From Epiperipatus broadwayi (taxonomy: Eukaryota > Onychophora > Udeonychophora > Euonychophora > Peripatidae): a DNA stretch of 64,000 bases. Location of the stretch: NCBI GenBank assembly GCA_028023455.1, contig JAQFVV010006197.1:14257254-14321253 (forward strand), written 5' to 3'. Every line of letters begins with the position of its first letter. The stretch's first letter is position 1. The translations under genes and the position numbers were made by a program. Under the pieces are notes generated by a model. The model saw nothing but the letters and a program-made list of their open reading frames with translations. It did not search any database and was not told the origin of the DNA. Shown in pieces: positions 62,347-64,000 of this stretch.

Positions 62347-62619
62347 ATATTAAATGCTTTTATTGACTGTGCACTAAAAAGAAATAAAATAATTATTTCT
62401 TCAACCACAATTGGATTTTTTAGATTTAATTTGAAATAAAAGCATGAGGCATCCGCAAATTAATTAAGTCATCCCTATTTTTTATAATAAGAGATTAACA
62501 TAATTGATTTCTGGATCCCCCATACTTTTATTTCAAGTTGAATCTAAAAATCCAATTGTGGTTGAAGAAACAATTATTTTATTTCTTTTTAATGCACAGT
62601 CAGTAAAAGCATTTAATAT
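62347..62619. mobile_element. Foldback MITE, 273 bp, about 107-bp TIRs
   Basis: The left arm 62347-62454 and right arm 62513-62619 are inverted repeats with few differences. Landmarks are atattaaatgctttta, gactgtgca, gaaataaaataatt, ttcttcaaccacaattgg and gaaataaaag. About 58 bases of unique centre separate them. No coding capacity. A TA-type target is likely but cannot be separated from the TA-rich ends. High arm similarity suggests a fairly recent insertion. Confidence 0.85.
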
Positions 62620-62624
62620 TTATA

Positions 62625-64000
62625 TATCTATTATTATATTGATAACCATTCAAGCTAAAATTTGTTGAAGATTTTTCTTCTATCTAAAGACTTTTTAAAC
62701 ACTAGAATTATGAAAATCTTTATTCATTTAAGTTTTTATCTCAACACATATTGATCTTTTATTGTGATGACTTTTGAAGCAATTTGTGTGAATTAATGGT
62801 AACATATTCACAATTGGCTATGAACAAAATTTGTTTCAACACCATTTTGGAGATCAGCTTTGGGAAAGCATAAAAATTATTAATCTATTGCATAATAATA
62901 ATTTTGTTTTCCAGTTTTATCCAGTTTATGTGATTCCTAGCTTTTTTGTTTTATATTATTCCAGAAAATCTGTTTATCTCATCCATCCATTTGACAATAA
63001 TTTCTTTCTAATTCTTTTATAATATCTTGGAAACCAATTGCCCATTTATTATTATCTTTTTTTTGTGATAACACCAGCTCAGCTCTGTTCCAGCTCTTAA
63101 TTGCTTCAGTCATGTCAGAAATATCTATTTTTTCTCTAATCCACGTTTCATTTTTTTTTAAAAAAAATAGTATTATATAAATGGACAGGGTGAGAAACTA
63201 TATACTAACAAAAACTATTTATCTCATTTAACATGTTAAAATTAATTTTATTAGCATTTTAAATTTTTGTATTATTAATAATAGTAGTTAAATTCATCTA
63301 TTATCTGGCACAAAGCATTTCATTTTTAATTAAACTATCTTGTTATTATTGCTTGTTACTGCTCTCTCTTTTTTCTTTTTTAATATAAAATGAACTTAGA
63401 ATGCAAATAATTTTAATCATGCAATATTTGTTACAATTGTTATGAAAAGTTATTGCATATAAGTTATTATTTTGCATTTCATTTTTATGACTGAAATGTA
63501 ATGTTTAATTTAGAACGATAGTATTTTTTTTTTTCATTTAAAAGTAATAATTTATTAACTAGGATAAAATATGTGTTTTTATAAGTTTTGATGCACTATA
63601 TATTTTGTATATTTTTTGCGATCTATAAATCTGCCTTGTAGTATTTTTACAAAACAAAATATATTTACATAATTAAATATACATGTATACAGATGTAAAT
63701 ATTTCAAATATTAAAGTTAATTACTGTAATTTATCTGAAGTAAAATCCAGATATGTTTTATTTTTATTCTTTAATGACAGTTACGTTGACCAGATTTTTA
63801 GAAGTATTTCCGTTCACCATAAGTATATCTCATTTAGTTTTTTTTTTCTAAAAATAAGTTTATTTCTAAAGAACTAATCATCGGTTCTAATTTTATCGTT
63901 TAATCCTTTATTTCTTAAATATAAAAGTTTTATGCGGTAAAAGTGATAATTTAAACAATTAAAAATAATAATTAAAACAGCTGGAGAGTCTACCATTGAA
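62625..64000. other. A+T-rich stretch, nothing recognised
   Basis: Short hydrophobic open frames only (for example 62831-63022, 63683-63877). No motif supports them. Confidence 0.5.

Noticed and set aside
1-64000. CRISPR array, bacterial operon, prophage or other prokaryotic system
   Set aside because: No regularly spaced repeats, no dense ORFs and no ribosome-binding sites. The content is eukaryotic retroelements and DNA transposons throughout.

Overview
This is a very A+T-rich eukaryotic (metazoan-type) nuclear window. There are no operons, no ribosome-binding sites and no long intact genes. It holds long homopolymer and (TA)n/(AAT)n tracts and a dense layer of transposable elements of different ages: RTE/BovB-like and other LINEs, Penelope-like elements (PLEs), Ty3/gypsy remnants, hAT, Tigger (pogo) and Tc1/mariner DNA transposons, foldback MITEs and tRNA-derived SINEs. 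This mix fits an invertebrate with an A+T-rich genome. I cannot name the species from sequence alone; a mollusc, flatworm, cnidarian or A+T-rich arthropod would all fit.

Layout. 0.5-0.85 kb: LINE 3' fragment. 3.5-5.2 kb: two copies of a tRNA-derived SINE (family A). 5.8-12.0 kb: two copies of another SINE (family B) bracket a 4.8-kb minus-strand LINE (6539-11374), which has a 10-bp target-site duplication (TSD) and a decayed coiled-coil ORF1, endonuclease and reverse transcriptase (RT). 12.0-13.1 kb: decayed minus-strand PLE with a GIY-YIG end. 14.48-14.58 kb: the only credible host-type exon. 15.9-16.9 kb: minus-strand Tigger transposase pseudogene. 17.26-20.45 kb: the best-preserved autonomous element, a full-length plus-strand RTE-type LINE with an 11-bp TSD. 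22.6 kb: foldback MITE. 25.5-26.9 kb: two Ty3/gypsy integrase C-terminal remnants. 29.41-29.60 kb: hAT MITE of the SPIN/OC1 kind with a perfect 8-bp TSD. 30.7-33.5 kb: three RTE 3' fragments and a SINE. 34.66-36.19 kb: hAT-like element enclosing an inverted-repeat-bounded GIY-YIG ORF and a tRNA-like sequence. 42.2 kb: tRNA-Gly(UCC)-like gene. 43.0-43.85 kb: Tc1/mariner remnant. 46.2-46.7 kb: duplicated 190-bp unit. 47.5-48.5 kb: three copies of a repeat, two forming a large hairpin. 49.5-50.7 kb: second copy of the 6.5-kb LINE. 51.4-54.8 kb: third autonomous LINE type, heavily decayed. 62.35-62.62 kb: foldback MITE. The remaining tens of kilobases show nothing I can annotate.

Nothing here is a multi-gene system. 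The most interesting objects are the SPIN/OC1-like hAT insertion, a family known for horizontal transfer between animal phyla, and the 851-bp unit with 140-bp inverted repeats around an uninterrupted 174-codon GIY-YIG ORF. That unit is either a PLE caught with an inverted tail or a compact non-autonomous element. Both hAT insertions sit in the same octamer target. All protein assignments come from motif reading, without database searches.
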